Shown: positions 26,071-34,588 of the stretch, piece by piece
Layout of the letters: every line of letters begins with the position of its first letter
How positions within the stretch are numbered: position 1 is the stretch's first letter
Source of the DNA: Salirhabdus sp. Marseille-P4669
Lineage (GTDB): Bacteria; Bacillota; Bacilli; Bacillales; Alkalibacillaceae
Direction: 5' to 3'
DNA: 64,000 nt
Assembly: GCF_900240405.1 (NCBI RefSeq)
Contig: NZ_OEQK01000003.1
Span: forward strand, 372,001-436,000
Translations under genes and position numbers: made by a program
Notes under the pieces: model-generated
Database searches by the model: none
The model's input: only the letters and a program-made list of their open reading frames with translations
Told to the model about the DNA's origin: nothing

Positions 26071-26521
26071 CTAATAATATGCAACAACCTTCTTAATGGA
26101 ACAAAAAAGTTTTTCCTCTAATTTATTCATGCAATGGTTTATATTTTCGCTAGATGGATTTAGTATTTCTATTGAAAAACGAGCAAAACCGGCGCACCAA
26201 TCATATTGTAGATCGTTCAAAGAAGTTTCACCATCACAGCAAGGAACCTTTACATGAAGTTCAGTAAATTGATGCTCTGATGCTTTATCCATCTTTTCGC
26301 TCCACCAATCCATATTGATTTCACCGGAACAAAGAGGGCAAATAAATAATGCGTTGAAAATTAACACCTTGGTCAATAAAACGTATCTCATCAGTGAGAG
26401 TTATTGATATATCATCACTTGAAATATTAGTCTTCATCCAATTTCCCACTTCCTTAACGGCTTCTTTTTTAGGGACAAAAGATGGGGTAGTAGGGATAAA
26501 TTTGATAACAGTATCCGACAT
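26071..26521 (-). pseudogene. Frameshifted gene for a zinc-ribbon protein
   Basis: The first frame (26521-26321) reads MSDTVIKFIPTTPSFVPKKE onward to TLTDEIRFIDQGVNFQ before drifting off. The second frame carries ICPLCSGEINMDWWSEKMDK, HVKVPCCDGETSLNDLQYDW and the C-terminus ending KKVVAYY. The two join within the ATTATTTATTTG run near 26340 with one base change, giving a 150-residue protein with CPLC and PCC zinc-type cysteines. It may be a real lesion or a sequencing error at that run. The family is a hypothetical cytosolic protein. Confidence 0.75.
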
Positions 26522-26853
26522 TTATTTGTTCCTCCGATTTATACATACAAAAGATATCTATTTTCTGTTCCTACTTAATTTAACTGCTTCGTCAGTTGGA
26601 TAAGCATATTTATTCTCAAGTTAATCATCATATTAACACAAAATTACAAATTTTTCTTTAATTACAATTCTAACCCTAAATACCAAAATATTAATTATGT
26701 AATTGAGTAAACCTGTTCCTAATAAATAAAGTAGTCCATATTGAAGCACATTTTAATAATGTACTCCAAAACTGAACTACTTAGTAGATTACATTTGCTT
26801 ATTAATAGTACATTTCTGCTCCTGACATCCACGGAGAAATACCAAAGCATAAC
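26522..26853. other. Gap downstream of mhqO with an imperfect hairpin
   Basis: 332 bases without a gene. Imperfect arms AAGTAGT (about 26730) and ACTACTT (about 26777), followed on the minus strand by TTTATTT, may form a terminator for the mhqO transcript. A plus-strand frame from 26741 runs into the antisense of mhqO and is not credible. Confidence 0.4.
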
Positions 26854-27792
26854 TCAATCTATAGGCTTTAAGTTTTTTTCAATTTCAACTCTACGACCTT
26901 CTAAAAATGGAGGTAAATCTAATCTTTCACCTAATGTTTCCATATCTCCATCGATGGTGAATCCTGGTCCATCGGTTGCAATTTCAAATAAAATACCATT
27001 TGACTCACGGAAATATAGACTCTTAAAGTAGAATCGATCTACTATTCCTGACGATTGGAATCCACGTGCTTGCACTTGCTCTTCCCAATGAATAAGCTCT
27101 TTTTCATTTTTTACTCGAATTGCTAAATGATGAATACTGCCACGACCGGGTCTTTCTGTCACGCCTTCTAAATACTTCACCACGATTTCCCCAAATACCT
27201 CACCTTTAATGGATTGAAAAATCGCTTCTTCATCTGTTCGACGTATCTCTGTATAGCCGAAGATATCAACAAGCGTGCTTGCTAGATTATCCATTCTTCG
27301 TACCGTCATTTCCACAGAGCCCATACCTTGAATTTGATGTGCTGCAGGAACTTCTGATTTCTCCCATACTTCCCAGTGCTTCACTTTTTCTCCATTTGAT
27401 ACAAGTAGCACTAAACGAAGCCCTTCTGGATCCTCAAATTTCAAGGCAGGTCGATTGGCGTAGGTTGTAATATCGCCATGAAAAACCCCAAACTCTTTCA
27501 ATCGCGCTTTCCAATATTGTAGACTTTCCTCTGAAGGAACCAACAAACCAATTCTAGTAATTGCATTTGTACCACGATACGTTCTTCCTACTGCTGGAAT
27601 TTCAAAAAAGGATAATTCGGTACCAGGGCTACCTGTTTTATCACCATAAAACAAGTGATACATCGAAGGATCATCTTGATTCACTGTTACTTTTACCCGA
27701 CGTAACCCAAGTACATGTCGATAAAAGTGATTATTTTGACTTGCGTTTTTAGTAATCATAGAAATGTGATGATGTCCTGCAATATTCCCCAT
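26854..27792 (-). CDS. mhqO: Ring-cleaving dioxygenase / VOC protein (MhqO-like)
   Basis: 312 residues; the ATG at 27792 follows GGAGG. Two VOC modules: the first opens NIAGHHHISMITKNASQNNH and contains GTELSFFEIP and DPEGLRLVLL; the second (about 160-300) has GSIHHLAIRVKNEKELIHWE and SLYFRESNGILFEIATDGPG. These are the metal-ligand positions of glyoxalase-type dioxygenases. MhqO proteins degrade quinones and related electrophiles. It lies 32 bases after mhqN and shares its promoter, with an MhqR-like site upstream of the operon. Confidence 0.88.
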   Translation of the reverse strand: MGNIAGHHHISMITKNASQNNHFYRHVLGLRRVKVTVNQDDPSMYHLFYGDKTGSPGTELSFFEIPAVGRTYRGTNAITRIGLLVPSEESLQYWKARLKEFGVFHGDITTYANRPALKFEDPEGLRLVLLVSNGEKVKHWEVWEKSEVPAAHQIQGMGSVEMTVRRMDNLASTLVDIFGYTEIRRTDEEAIFQSIKGEVFGEIVVKYLEGVTERPGRGSIHHLAIRVKNEKELIHWEEQVQARGFQSSGIVDRFYFKSLYFRESNGILFEIATDGPGFTIDGDMETLGERLDLPPFLEGRRVEIEKNLKPID

Positions 27793-27824
27793 ACCTTTTC
27801 CCTCCATCTTTAATTAAAGTGCAA

Positions 27825-28445
27825 CTAAATAATTGTAACAAATTCACTAACTGGTTTACGATAGCCCCTTGGTTTTCTACTTTCTATTTTTTCTTTACCA
27901 AGCGTAATCATTAACGCAATCTCATATTGATCATTAATATTTAATATTTCTTTAACCCGATCCGAATCAAATCCAATCATGGGACAAGTATCCCAACCTT
28001 GTTGTTTTGCAGCTAGCATAAACAGCATTGCGGACAAGGATGCATTTCTTATCGCTTCATCTCTTTGGAAGGTTGGTCCTCTCGTTTCATAAAGATCCAC
28101 CGTGTCCTTCACTGTAAAATCATACTCTTGTTTATTTAATATTCCCAGCATAAGCAATCCCTCATTAATTTCAGGTGCTTTTTTATAGGCTTCTTTATCA
28201 CCTAATACTAGGATAACTGCAGAGGCAGTATGAACCTTATATTGTCCATATGCAGCGTTTCTAATTTCTTCTTTTATTTCTGGATCTGTAACTACAAGAT
28301 ACTTTGTGTGTTGAAGGTTAAACGCAGATGGTCCAAGCTTCACCAATTCAAAAATATCATTTAGCTCATCTTCTAATATGGGATGGTCAGGTAAAAAGTT
28401 ACTTGCTGACCGCCTATCTTTTAGTAATTGAACAAAATCGGACAT
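27825..28445 (-). CDS. mhqN: Nitroreductase (MhqN-like)
   Basis: 206 residues behind GAGGCGA. The flavin-binding RRSASNFLPDHP motif at about residues 11-22, KLGPSAFNLQHTKYLVV near 35-50, and the AAKQQGWDTCPMIGFD segment place it in the NfnB/NfrA nitroreductase family. MhqN acts with MhqO in quinone detoxification by two-electron reduction. It is the first gene of the mhqNO operon; an imperfect MhqR-type palindrome lies 26 bases upstream of the start. Confidence 0.88.
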   Translation of the reverse strand: MSDFVQLLKDRRSASNFLPDHPILEDELNDIFELVKLGPSAFNLQHTKYLVVTDPEIKEEIRNAAYGQYKVHTASAVILVLGDKEAYKKAPEINEGLLMLGILNKQEYDFTVKDTVDLYETRGPTFQRDEAIRNASLSAMLFMLAAKQQGWDTCPMIGFDSDRVKEILNINDQYEIALMITLGKEKIESRKPRGYRKPVSEFVTII

Positions 28446-28470
28446 AATTTAAATCGCCTCAAATCCAAGA

Positions 28471-28486
28471 ATCTTTATTTCGAGAT
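28471..28486. promoter_or_regulatory. MhqR-like operator (imperfect) before mhqN
   Basis: ATCTT-TATTTC-GAGAT is a 5-6-5 palindrome with one mismatch. It shares its form with the two perfect sites before yceI. The sequence agrees with the TATCTCGAATTCGAGATA type recognised by MhqR of Bacillus subtilis. Confidence 0.6.
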
Positions 28487-28560
28487 ATATTTCATAAAAA
28501 AGAACAAACTTATTGGTTTCCACATATTTGCAACACGGTTTATCCTTTGGTAAAAAAATA

Positions 28561-29088
28561 TTACGCTTCTGGATTCAATTCTAATTCTACTTTTATTTTA
28601 ATATCTTTACCTACTAGAACACCGCCTGTTTCAAGTGCTGCGTTCCAAGTTAATCCAAATTCTTCACGGTTGATCTTTGCTTCAGCTTCAAAGCCGTACA
28701 CTTCAACTCCCCATGGGTTTGTAGCCTTACCACCAAATTCAACATCAAACGTTATGTCCTTCGTAACATTTTTTATGGTTAAGTCACCAGCTACTTTATA
28801 ATCATCGCCATCTTTTGTTATTGAAGTGGATTTAAAATCGATTGTTGGGTATTTTTCAACCTCAAAGAAATCCCCTGATTTTAAGTGATTGTCACGATCT
28901 TCGTTACGTGTGTTTATACTTGAAACATCAAATTTAAATGCGATGTTCGCATTTGTTAAATCTGTTAAATCCTCCGCTTCAACTTCTGCAGTGTACGAAT
29001 CGAACTGCCCTTTGACTTTAGATACCATCATATGTTTAATTTCAAATCCAATTGCTGAGTGTGATTGATCAACTATCCATTTTGACAT
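28561..29088 (-). CDS. yceI: YceI-family lipid/quinone-binding protein
   Basis: 175 residues; the ATG at 29088 follows GGAGG by eight bases. The family pattern is clear: WIVDQSHSAIGFEIKHMMVS, VKGQFDSYTAEVEAEDL, NLKSGDFF-type KSGDFFEVEKYPTIDFKS, then GDLTIKNVTKDITFDVE. YceI proteins form a lipocalin-like barrel binding isoprenoid tails such as ubiquinone or menaquinone. This copy has no signal peptide, so it is cytoplasmic. Two perfect MhqR-like palindromes in its leader tie it to the quinone-stress genes. Confidence 0.88.
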   Translation of the reverse strand: MSKWIVDQSHSAIGFEIKHMMVSKVKGQFDSYTAEVEAEDLTDLTNANIAFKFDVSSINTRNEDRDNHLKSGDFFEVEKYPTIDFKSTSITKDGDDYKVAGDLTIKNVTKDITFDVEFGGKATNPWGVEVYGFEAEAKINREEFGLTWNAALETGGVLVGKDIKIKVELELNPEA

Positions 29089-29111
29089 TGTACATTCCTC
29101 CAATTTGTTTT

Positions 29112-29129
29112 TATCTCTAATTCGAGATA
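29112..29129. promoter_or_regulatory. MhqR-like operator 1 in the yceI leader
   Basis: TATCTC-TAATTC-GAGATA, a near-perfect 18-bp palindrome 24 bases before the yceI start codon. It is 67 bases from operator 2. Confidence 0.75.
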
Positions 29130-29178
29130 TTAGTTTAAAAAAATAAGAATCAGGGACATAAAATGATTCGGAATCATA

Positions 29179-29196
29179 TATCTCTAATTTGAGATA
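29179..29196. promoter_or_regulatory. MhqR-like operator 2 at the yceI promoter
   Basis: TATCTC-TAATTT-GAGATA. It begins directly after the -10 hexamer of the yceI promoter, so a bound repressor would cover the transcription start. Confidence 0.75.
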
Positions 29197-29225
29197 AATT
29201 TATCACGTTCCTTTCTAATTGTCAA
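29197..29225 (-). promoter_or_regulatory. yceI promoter
   Basis: TTGACA (29220-29225) and TAAATT (29197-29202) with a 17-base spacer on the minus strand, a sigma-A type promoter abutting operator 2. Confidence 0.7.
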
Positions 29226-29341
29226 CATTATATTAAAAATTTATTTCAACTCTTATATCTTAATTTCCAAAAATGTAGAAATATAGCGAATTGAGCATCA
29301 TACTGCTACTATTTTGTAGGATTATAGTACTTCTGTTCACC

Positions 29342-30010
29342 TTAAGCATCATAATTGAATATGTTAGGCAAAATTGTTTGTAGCTCCATCAAATCATCAA
29401 TCACCATATCTGCCTGTGAAAGCTCATCTTCACTAGCAAAGTCAAAATGACATCCAATTGAAACCAACCCATTATCCTTAGCAGCATTAATATCCGATAG
29501 ACGATCGCCAACTACCGCTCCAGCTGTGACACCGTATTTTTTCATAATATGCTTTACCAAATCTGATTTATGTAACGATGTAATTTGTTGAATACTAAAT
29601 GTTTCCGTAACCCATTTATCCAACTGATAGTAATGAACAATTGCTTGTAAATATTCCGTCAGGCCATTTCTCGCGATGAAGATGGAATAATCATTCTCCT
29701 TCAAATAATGAAAGATTTCTTTTACATTAGGATATAAGGCGCCTTTTCCACTTTCTATATTTTCTATTAATCGCTTTAAAAAATAAGAATCAGTCAGATC
29801 TCGTTCCTCAGCAGAATGATTAGGCATCAACGTCTCCCATACTTTCGGTAAGGGCACACCCATAATTTCGCGGTATTTATCAATAGGTGTATCCGTATTC
29901 CATTTATGTAAGGTTCGTAAATAGTTAAACGTATCTTCTAGTGATATTTCTAAAATTTTATTATTTTGAAATAAAGTACCGTCCATATCGAATATTAGTG
30001 ACTTAGACAT
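29342..30010 (-). CDS. HAD-superfamily hydrolase (phosphoglycolate-phosphatase-like)
   Basis: 222 residues from the ATG at 30010 behind AAGGC. HAD motif I is LIFDMDGTLFQNN, motif II region IFIARNG (Ser replaced by a threonine/alanine-type context), motif III the lysine in HKSDLVKHIM, and motif IV GDRLSDINAAKDNG. The cap helix region lies between motifs I and II. The phosphatase substrate is unknown. Divergent from the methyltransferase at 30210. Confidence 0.85.
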   Translation of the reverse strand: MSKSLIFDMDGTLFQNNKILEISLEDTFNYLRTLHKWNTDTPIDKYREIMGVPLPKVWETLMPNHSAEERDLTDSYFLKRLIENIESGKGALYPNVKEIFHYLKENDYSIFIARNGLTEYLQAIVHYYQLDKWVTETFSIQQITSLHKSDLVKHIMKKYGVTAGAVVGDRLSDINAAKDNGLVSIGCHFDFASEDELSQADMVIDDLMELQTILPNIFNYDA

Positions 30011-30100
30011 TTTTTCTGCCTTATAATAGTGTTCTCCATTAAAGTTTAACAAAGTTTATCTATAATGGTAATTAGTTATTTCCTTCCGAAACCTAAAAAC

Positions 30101-30129
30101 TTGACAAAAAAATTTATTTATGCTATAAT
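30101..30129 (+). promoter_or_regulatory. Consensus sigma-A promoter
   Basis: TTGACA (30101-30106) and TATAAT (30124-30129) match consensus exactly with a 17-base spacer. It drives the leader and gene at 30210. Confidence 0.9.
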
Positions 30130-30157
30130 TTACATTTGCTATTTTGTTGTTTATAAT

Positions 30158-30192
30158 AAGGTTCTCCTGGCCAGGGGAACCTTATTTTTTTA
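30158..30192 (+). terminator. Leader terminator (attenuator) before the methyltransferase
   Basis: AAGGTTCTCC pairs with GGGGAACCTT around a TGGCCA loop and is followed by seven T. It sits within 30 bases of the predicted transcription start and just before the ribosome site GGGAGG, so most transcripts should stop here unless antitermination occurs. Confidence 0.75.
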
Positions 30193-30209
30193 TATGGGAG
30201 GAAAATGGT

Positions 30210-31121
30210 ATGAAGCAAAATGAGTCCAGTTTAACTTCCTTGGTGTCTGCATTCGGTCGCGCGTATCACAGTAAGTATGATACGCCTAAAATTTTTGATG
30301 ACTTTGTAGCAAACAAGCTGCTTACAGAAGAAGAATTTTCCACAATCAGCAAGAACATGGTAAACGGTATTTCCTTTTTCAATCAAGATATTGGGAGAAA
30401 GTTCCAAGATGATCCACAAGAAATACTAAAATGGATAACACAGGTCCAGCTTTCTCCAACACCACTAGCACGTTCCGCCTACTGTGAGAAAGTACTGCTT
30501 CACGAGATTACGTTAGGACTACAACAATACGTTATACTAGGAGCCGGACTAGACACGTTTTCTTTCCGCTATCCTGAGTTAACTAATCTAGAAGTATTTG
30601 AACTCGATCACCCAGCCACACAACAGTTAAAGAAGAAAAAGCTAGAGAATGCGAATCTAGACATACCAGATCATCTTCATTTTGTTCCAATGGACTTTAC
30701 GAAAACATTTTCTTATCAGGATCTAGCAAATGAAGGATTTAATGATAAAAAAACCTTCTTTAGTCTCTTAGGTGTTTCCTACTATTTGACGAAATATGAA
30801 ATTACAGCATTACTTCATAATTTATTTGCTAACGTCCCACCTGGTAGCTCTATTGTTTTTGATTATGCGGATGAACATCTCTTTACAGAAAAAGGAATGT
30901 CGAACAGAGTTCAGCATATGGTCCAAATGGCTGCAGCAAGTGGTGAACCGATGAAATCCAATTTCTCGTATAATGAGATGGAGAAACTTTTAGAAAAGTC
31001 AGGTTTACTCATTTATGAACACTTATCCCCAGCTAGCATCAATGAGTTGTTCTTTAAAAATAGAACGGATTATTTGTCTGCATTTGAGACCATTCATTTT
31101 ATACACGCTGTAAAGAAATGA
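30210..31121 (+). CDS. SAM-dependent methyltransferase (TIGR00027/LCMT-like)
   Basis: 303 residues from the ATG at 30210, eight bases after GGGAGG; an earlier in-frame start would fall in the leader hairpin. Motif I is YVILGAGLDTFSFRYPE, followed by FELDHPATQQLKK, FVPMDF and SIVFDYADEHLF, matching the TIGR00027 O-methyltransferase group related to leucine carboxyl and polyketide O-methyltransferases. The target is unknown. The consensus promoter and leader terminator suggest tight transcriptional control, perhaps by a small molecule or antibiotic. Confidence 0.8.
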   Translation: MKQNESSLTSLVSAFGRAYHSKYDTPKIFDDFVANKLLTEEEFSTISKNMVNGISFFNQDIGRKFQDDPQEILKWITQVQLSPTPLARSAYCEKVLLHEITLGLQQYVILGAGLDTFSFRYPELTNLEVFELDHPATQQLKKKKLENANLDIPDHLHFVPMDFTKTFSYQDLANEGFNDKKTFFSLLGVSYYLTKYEITALLHNLFANVPPGSSIVFDYADEHLFTEKGMSNRVQHMVQMAAASGEPMKSNFSYNEMEKLLEKSGLLIYEHLSPASINELFFKNRTDYLSAFETIHFIHAVKK

Positions 31122-31169
31122 CCTATTAATGTCTATTGATTTTACACTGATCTTAAATGATTCATTTTT

Positions 31170-31213
31170 CTCAAGTCGAAGATGGAGTCCTATTTTCGGC
31201 TTGAGGTGTCTTT
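31170..31213 (+). terminator. Terminator after the methyltransferase
   Basis: CTCAAGTCGAA and TTCGGCTTGAG form a stem with one mismatch, followed by GTGTCTTTTTCC on the plus strand. Confidence 0.6.
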
Positions 31214-31356
31214 TTCCTCTAAATGAAAAAATTTTCAACCTAAACACGCTTCAAGTTCCTCCTTATAGAAAATCGTTCTTTACTTTCGAGAAGCTGTAAC
31301 AAAATCCCCCCTTCATACGTCTATTTAAAAAACAGAAACAAATGGGGTGACATTTC

Positions 31357-33297
31357 GTGAAAAAGTTCGTTTTGTGGATGGCTTTGATTAGCGTGATGGT
31401 AGGTGGTGTTTACCTATATAGCATTTCTACACAAGATGCTTCATCGAATACTCGTTCAACTACTCCCCCTTTAGATAGGACTCCAACAGAAGAATTGCCA
31501 AACATAAAGAACGAGGATCACTTAAAGCGTTTGATAAAGGAAAGAATGAAAGAACAAGAGAATTTTATTGTTTATGACGCAACCGAGGAAGCAGCATCTG
31601 CTGATACATCAAACAAAGATAGCGCCATGAGTGATACCTCCACATCCGAAACAAACGTACAAGTACAAGGAATCGATGAAGGAGATATAGTGAAAACCGA
31701 CGGGGAATGTGTTTATTTTGCAAGGGATGATAATATTGTAATCGCGTCAACCTCAGGGTCAGACAGTAAAGTTGTGAGCACCATTAAAGAAAAGGCCTTT
31801 TATCCCCAAGAGCTTTATTTACACCAAAACTACTTAATCAGTATTGGATATTCAGAATCTACTATACGTGAACAACATACAACCAAAGAATCGGATGCGA
31901 CTGATCGATTGTATCCGACCATGTATGCAATGCAAACGACCGTCTACATCTATGACATCTCCAACACAACAAATCCAAAGCAAATTAGAGAATTTACGAT
32001 GGAAGGTTCCCTCACCGCTTCTCGAAAAAGCGATGGCTATCTATATTTGGTCGCAAATCATTATCCTCCTATTTCATTGCTACCAGAAAAGGAAGATGTT
32101 GAAATTCGGCCATTTGTGAAAGATACGGCTGTCAGCACAGCAGGTGAGCCAATAGATTATGAAGAAATGTTTTATTTCCCTGAAAGCAATGACAACAACT
32201 TTATGCTACTAAGCTCAATTGACTTAAATAACATAGACAAAGAAGCATCCGTTGAAACGTATTTAGGTGCTTCGAATCAGCTCTATATGTCTAAAAATAA
32301 TGTTTATACTGCGGTAAACCGATACCATACAGAAGATCCGAAAAAGGGCATGGCGGATACGATGATAGCGAATTCGGCTGATACGGAAATTATTCAGTTC
32401 AAAATCGATAAGGAAAAAATCACATTCCATGCTTCCACAATCGTCAATGGAACGTTAATTAACCAGTTTGCCATGGATGAACGAGGAGATACATTCCGCG
32501 TAGCAACCACGAAAAATAGTGGATGGCAAAATGATGTACCTTCTACAAATAATGTATATACCTTTGATTTACAATTACATCCGCTAGGTAAAATAGAAGG
32601 TCTTGCGGAGGGTGAGCGTATTTACAGTGTGCGATTTATGGAAGACGTCGCGTATATGGTTACCTTTAGACAAATGGACCCGTTATTTGTCATTGATTTA
32701 AAAGATGCAAAAAATCCGAAAGTTCTAGGCGAATTAAAGATACCTGGGTTCAGTAATTATTTGCACCCTCTTGATGATAATCATGTCATCGGATTTGGGC
32801 AACATACAGAATTACGAAATGTGGAATGGAGTACAGAGCCTATTGTAAGTCCAGCAGGCTTTAAATTATCTCTATTCGATGTTAGCGATCCAGCTAACCC
32901 GAAAGAGAAATTCACAGAAATACTAGGCGAGGGTAGCTCTTATTCGGAGATCAACTATAATCATAAAGCATTATACAAACATCCAGATGAAAATCTATTT
33001 GGATTCCCTGCTTATTTATTTGAGACGAAGCCTGTGCAGCATGGAGATGATTTTTATGAGGAAGAAATATTAGTCTTTGAAGGTGCTTTTTTATATGACA
33101 TTTCTCCAGAAACAGGATTTACATTAAAAGATTCCATTACGCACCAAAAGCAAAGCACGATCGATTATGGCTGGGATACACATATTCATCGGATGGTTTC
33201 TGTTGGTGACATGCTTTACACACTGTCATATGATGAGATGAAGGTTTACGATTTAGCAAAAGAACAAGTATTGGAAACAGTAGACTTGAATGATTAG
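31357..33297 (+). CDS. Secreted/anchored beta-propeller protein (COG4880-like)
   Basis: 646 residues from a GTG after GGGGTGACA. An N-terminal hydrophobic segment (about 4-22) is an uncleaved anchor or signal peptide. Then a Ser/Thr-rich linker to about 90, and a conserved entry segment VQGIDEGDIVKTDGECVYFA typical of the beta-propeller domain family. Repeated blades end with VYIYDISNTTNPKQIREF, FVIDLKDAKNPKVLGEL and LSLFDVSDPANPKEKF; the last repeats the DxxxPxNPK turn. These proteins are membrane-anchored and exposed; function unknown. Confidence 0.85.
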   Translation: MKKFVLWMALISVMVGGVYLYSISTQDASSNTRSTTPPLDRTPTEELPNIKNEDHLKRLIKERMKEQENFIVYDATEEAASADTSNKDSAMSDTSTSETNVQVQGIDEGDIVKTDGECVYFARDDNIVIASTSGSDSKVVSTIKEKAFYPQELYLHQNYLISIGYSESTIREQHTTKESDATDRLYPTMYAMQTTVYIYDISNTTNPKQIREFTMEGSLTASRKSDGYLYLVANHYPPISLLPEKEDVEIRPFVKDTAVSTAGEPIDYEEMFYFPESNDNNFMLLSSIDLNNIDKEASVETYLGASNQLYMSKNNVYTAVNRYHTEDPKKGMADTMIANSADTEIIQFKIDKEKITFHASTIVNGTLINQFAMDERGDTFRVATTKNSGWQNDVPSTNNVYTFDLQLHPLGKIEGLAEGERIYSVRFMEDVAYMVTFRQMDPLFVIDLKDAKNPKVLGELKIPGFSNYLHPLDDNHVIGFGQHTELRNVEWSTEPIVSPAGFKLSLFDVSDPANPKEKFTEILGEGSSYSEINYNHKALYKHPDENLFGFPAYLFETKPVQHGDDFYEEEILVFEGAFLYDISPETGFTLKDSITHQKQSTIDYGWDTHIHRMVSVGDMLYTLSYDEMKVYDLAKEQVLETVDLND

Positions 33298-33341
33298 TTG
33301 CATGTCCTAATTAAAAGATCCAAAGTACGAAGCCATAGAAA

Positions 33342-33388
33342 AACTGCACCTTCGATTGTTAGATGTGTCTAACAATTGTGGTGCAGTT
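33342..33388. terminator. Long inverted repeat between converging genes
   Basis: Outer arms AACTGCACC/GGTGCAGTT and inner arms ATTGTTAGA/TCTAACAAT share one TGTG loop. No T tract follows immediately. It probably ends both converging transcripts. Confidence 0.55.
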
Positions 33389-33417
33389 CATTCAGTGCTT
33401 GGGATTTTTTCAAGAAA

Positions 33418-34014
33418 TCACTTGTTGCAAGTCGCGATAAACATGGAGGCATCCTGATTCATGAAAATTTGCTTTCCATGATAAAAGGTTCTTATTTCCG
33501 TTGATTGAAATCCAACTTCCGCTAATTTTTCTTTCAGTTCGTCATGGGAAAAACCGTTATGAACCTTTGGATGACTTATGTTATCGTTTTTATCAAAGTC
33601 CACGATAAGGAGCTTTCCACCATCATTTAAGATATGAAATAGCTCCTGTATAATTTTTGTAGTATCTGGGATATGAAGAAGGACCAGTGACATAAACACG
33701 ATATCTGCCTTCAACTCAGGAGTCTCTTTGGTAAAATCTGCGTAACGCACGTTTGCGTTCGTAATCCCTTTTTGGGCAATTTTCGCCTCCGCAACCTCCA
33801 ACATTTGTTTGGATGAATCCACCAACAAAATAGACTCAACCAATTCGGCTAATTCTAAGCTTACGAGACCGGTCCCGCTCCCGTAATCAATTAAAGATTT
33901 TGATTTACTATTTTGTAATTCTAATTTTACTTCCTTCTCAATTACCTTAGCTAATGCCATTCTCTCTTCTGTATCATATCTTTTAGCCATTTGCTCAAAA
34001 ACATTATTGTTCAT
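33418..34014 (-). CDS. Class I SAM-dependent methyltransferase
   Basis: 198 residues behind TAGGAG. Motif I SLIDYGSGTGLVSLELAE, motif II ESILLVDSSKQMLEVAE, then VRYADFTKE and LKADIVFMSLVLLH, GGKLLIVDFDKND. A typical small-molecule methyltransferase of the UbiE type. It follows the DUF6141 gene by 11 bases and is probably co-transcribed with it. Substrate unknown. Confidence 0.85.
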   Translation of the reverse strand: MNNNVFEQMAKRYDTEERMALAKVIEKEVKLELQNSKSKSLIDYGSGTGLVSLELAELVESILLVDSSKQMLEVAEAKIAQKGITNANVRYADFTKETPELKADIVFMSLVLLHIPDTTKIIQELFHILNDGGKLLIVDFDKNDNISHPKVHNGFSHDELKEKLAEVGFQSTEIRTFYHGKQIFMNQDASMFIATCNK

Positions 34015-34025
34015 TATGTATGCTC

Positions 34026-34544
34026 CTAATTCTCTTTTTTTGTTACGAAATCAATTGCAGCCTTTAATTCATCTGGATTCCGAGTACCAATCACTAGTGT
34101 TTCATACTGCATATTTACTTGTATCCCCTTGTTACCACTCATAATATACGCTTTTTCTCCATTTACATTGATCCGTATCCCCCATCCACCAAATCGTGTT
34201 AAAGCACTATAAGTAATCACCTTATAGTCACTTATATCCTTAATCAATAACGGTTTAGAACGAAAGTGAAATGGCAAATATTGAATAGAAATACCTTCAT
34301 CATGAACTTCGATTATAAGTTTTGTGAAAAATAGGAGAATGAAAGGAAATGCAATACCGAATAGGAACCACATCACGATTAAAACTACATCTGGAGCAGG
34401 TTTATCTCCAACTGGATTTCCAAAAATAACTTGCTGGAAAAATGCATACCACAAAAAAATCATAAGGATAGAAGCTACTATCCAGATTAGAAAAGAGCGC
34501 GGCTTTTGAACTTCACGGTACAACACATTATTTTGCTTCTTAAT
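34026..34544 (-). CDS. DUF6141-like membrane protein, possible ATT start codon
   Basis: 172 residues if read from an ATT codon at 34544, giving the N-terminus KKQNNVLYREVQKPRS after Met. The only good ribosome site, AAGGAG (34554-34559), is nine bases before this ATT. The next usual start, GTG at 34526, is 27 bases away and lacks any site. Two membrane helices lie at about 18-45 and 55-80, followed by a PH-like C-terminal domain (IIEVHDEGISIQYLPFHF, YKVITYSALTRFGGWGIRI). I believe DUF6141 fits; its role is unknown. Start choice needs checking. Confidence 0.65.
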   Translation of the reverse strand: MKKQNNVLYREVQKPRSFLIWIVASILMIFLWYAFFQQVIFGNPVGDKPAPDVVLIVMWFLFGIAFPFILLFFTKLIIEVHDEGISIQYLPFHFRSKPLLIKDISDYKVITYSALTRFGGWGIRINVNGEKAYIMSGNKGIQVNMQYETLVIGTRNPDELKAAIDFVTKKEN

Positions 34545-34588
34545 TTCGCTTCACTCCTTGGACTAATTCTTATATTGGTTTATTTTAA

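Noticed and set aside
26741-27031. 96-residue plus-strand ORF
   Set aside because: Antisense to mhqO and without a ribosome site.
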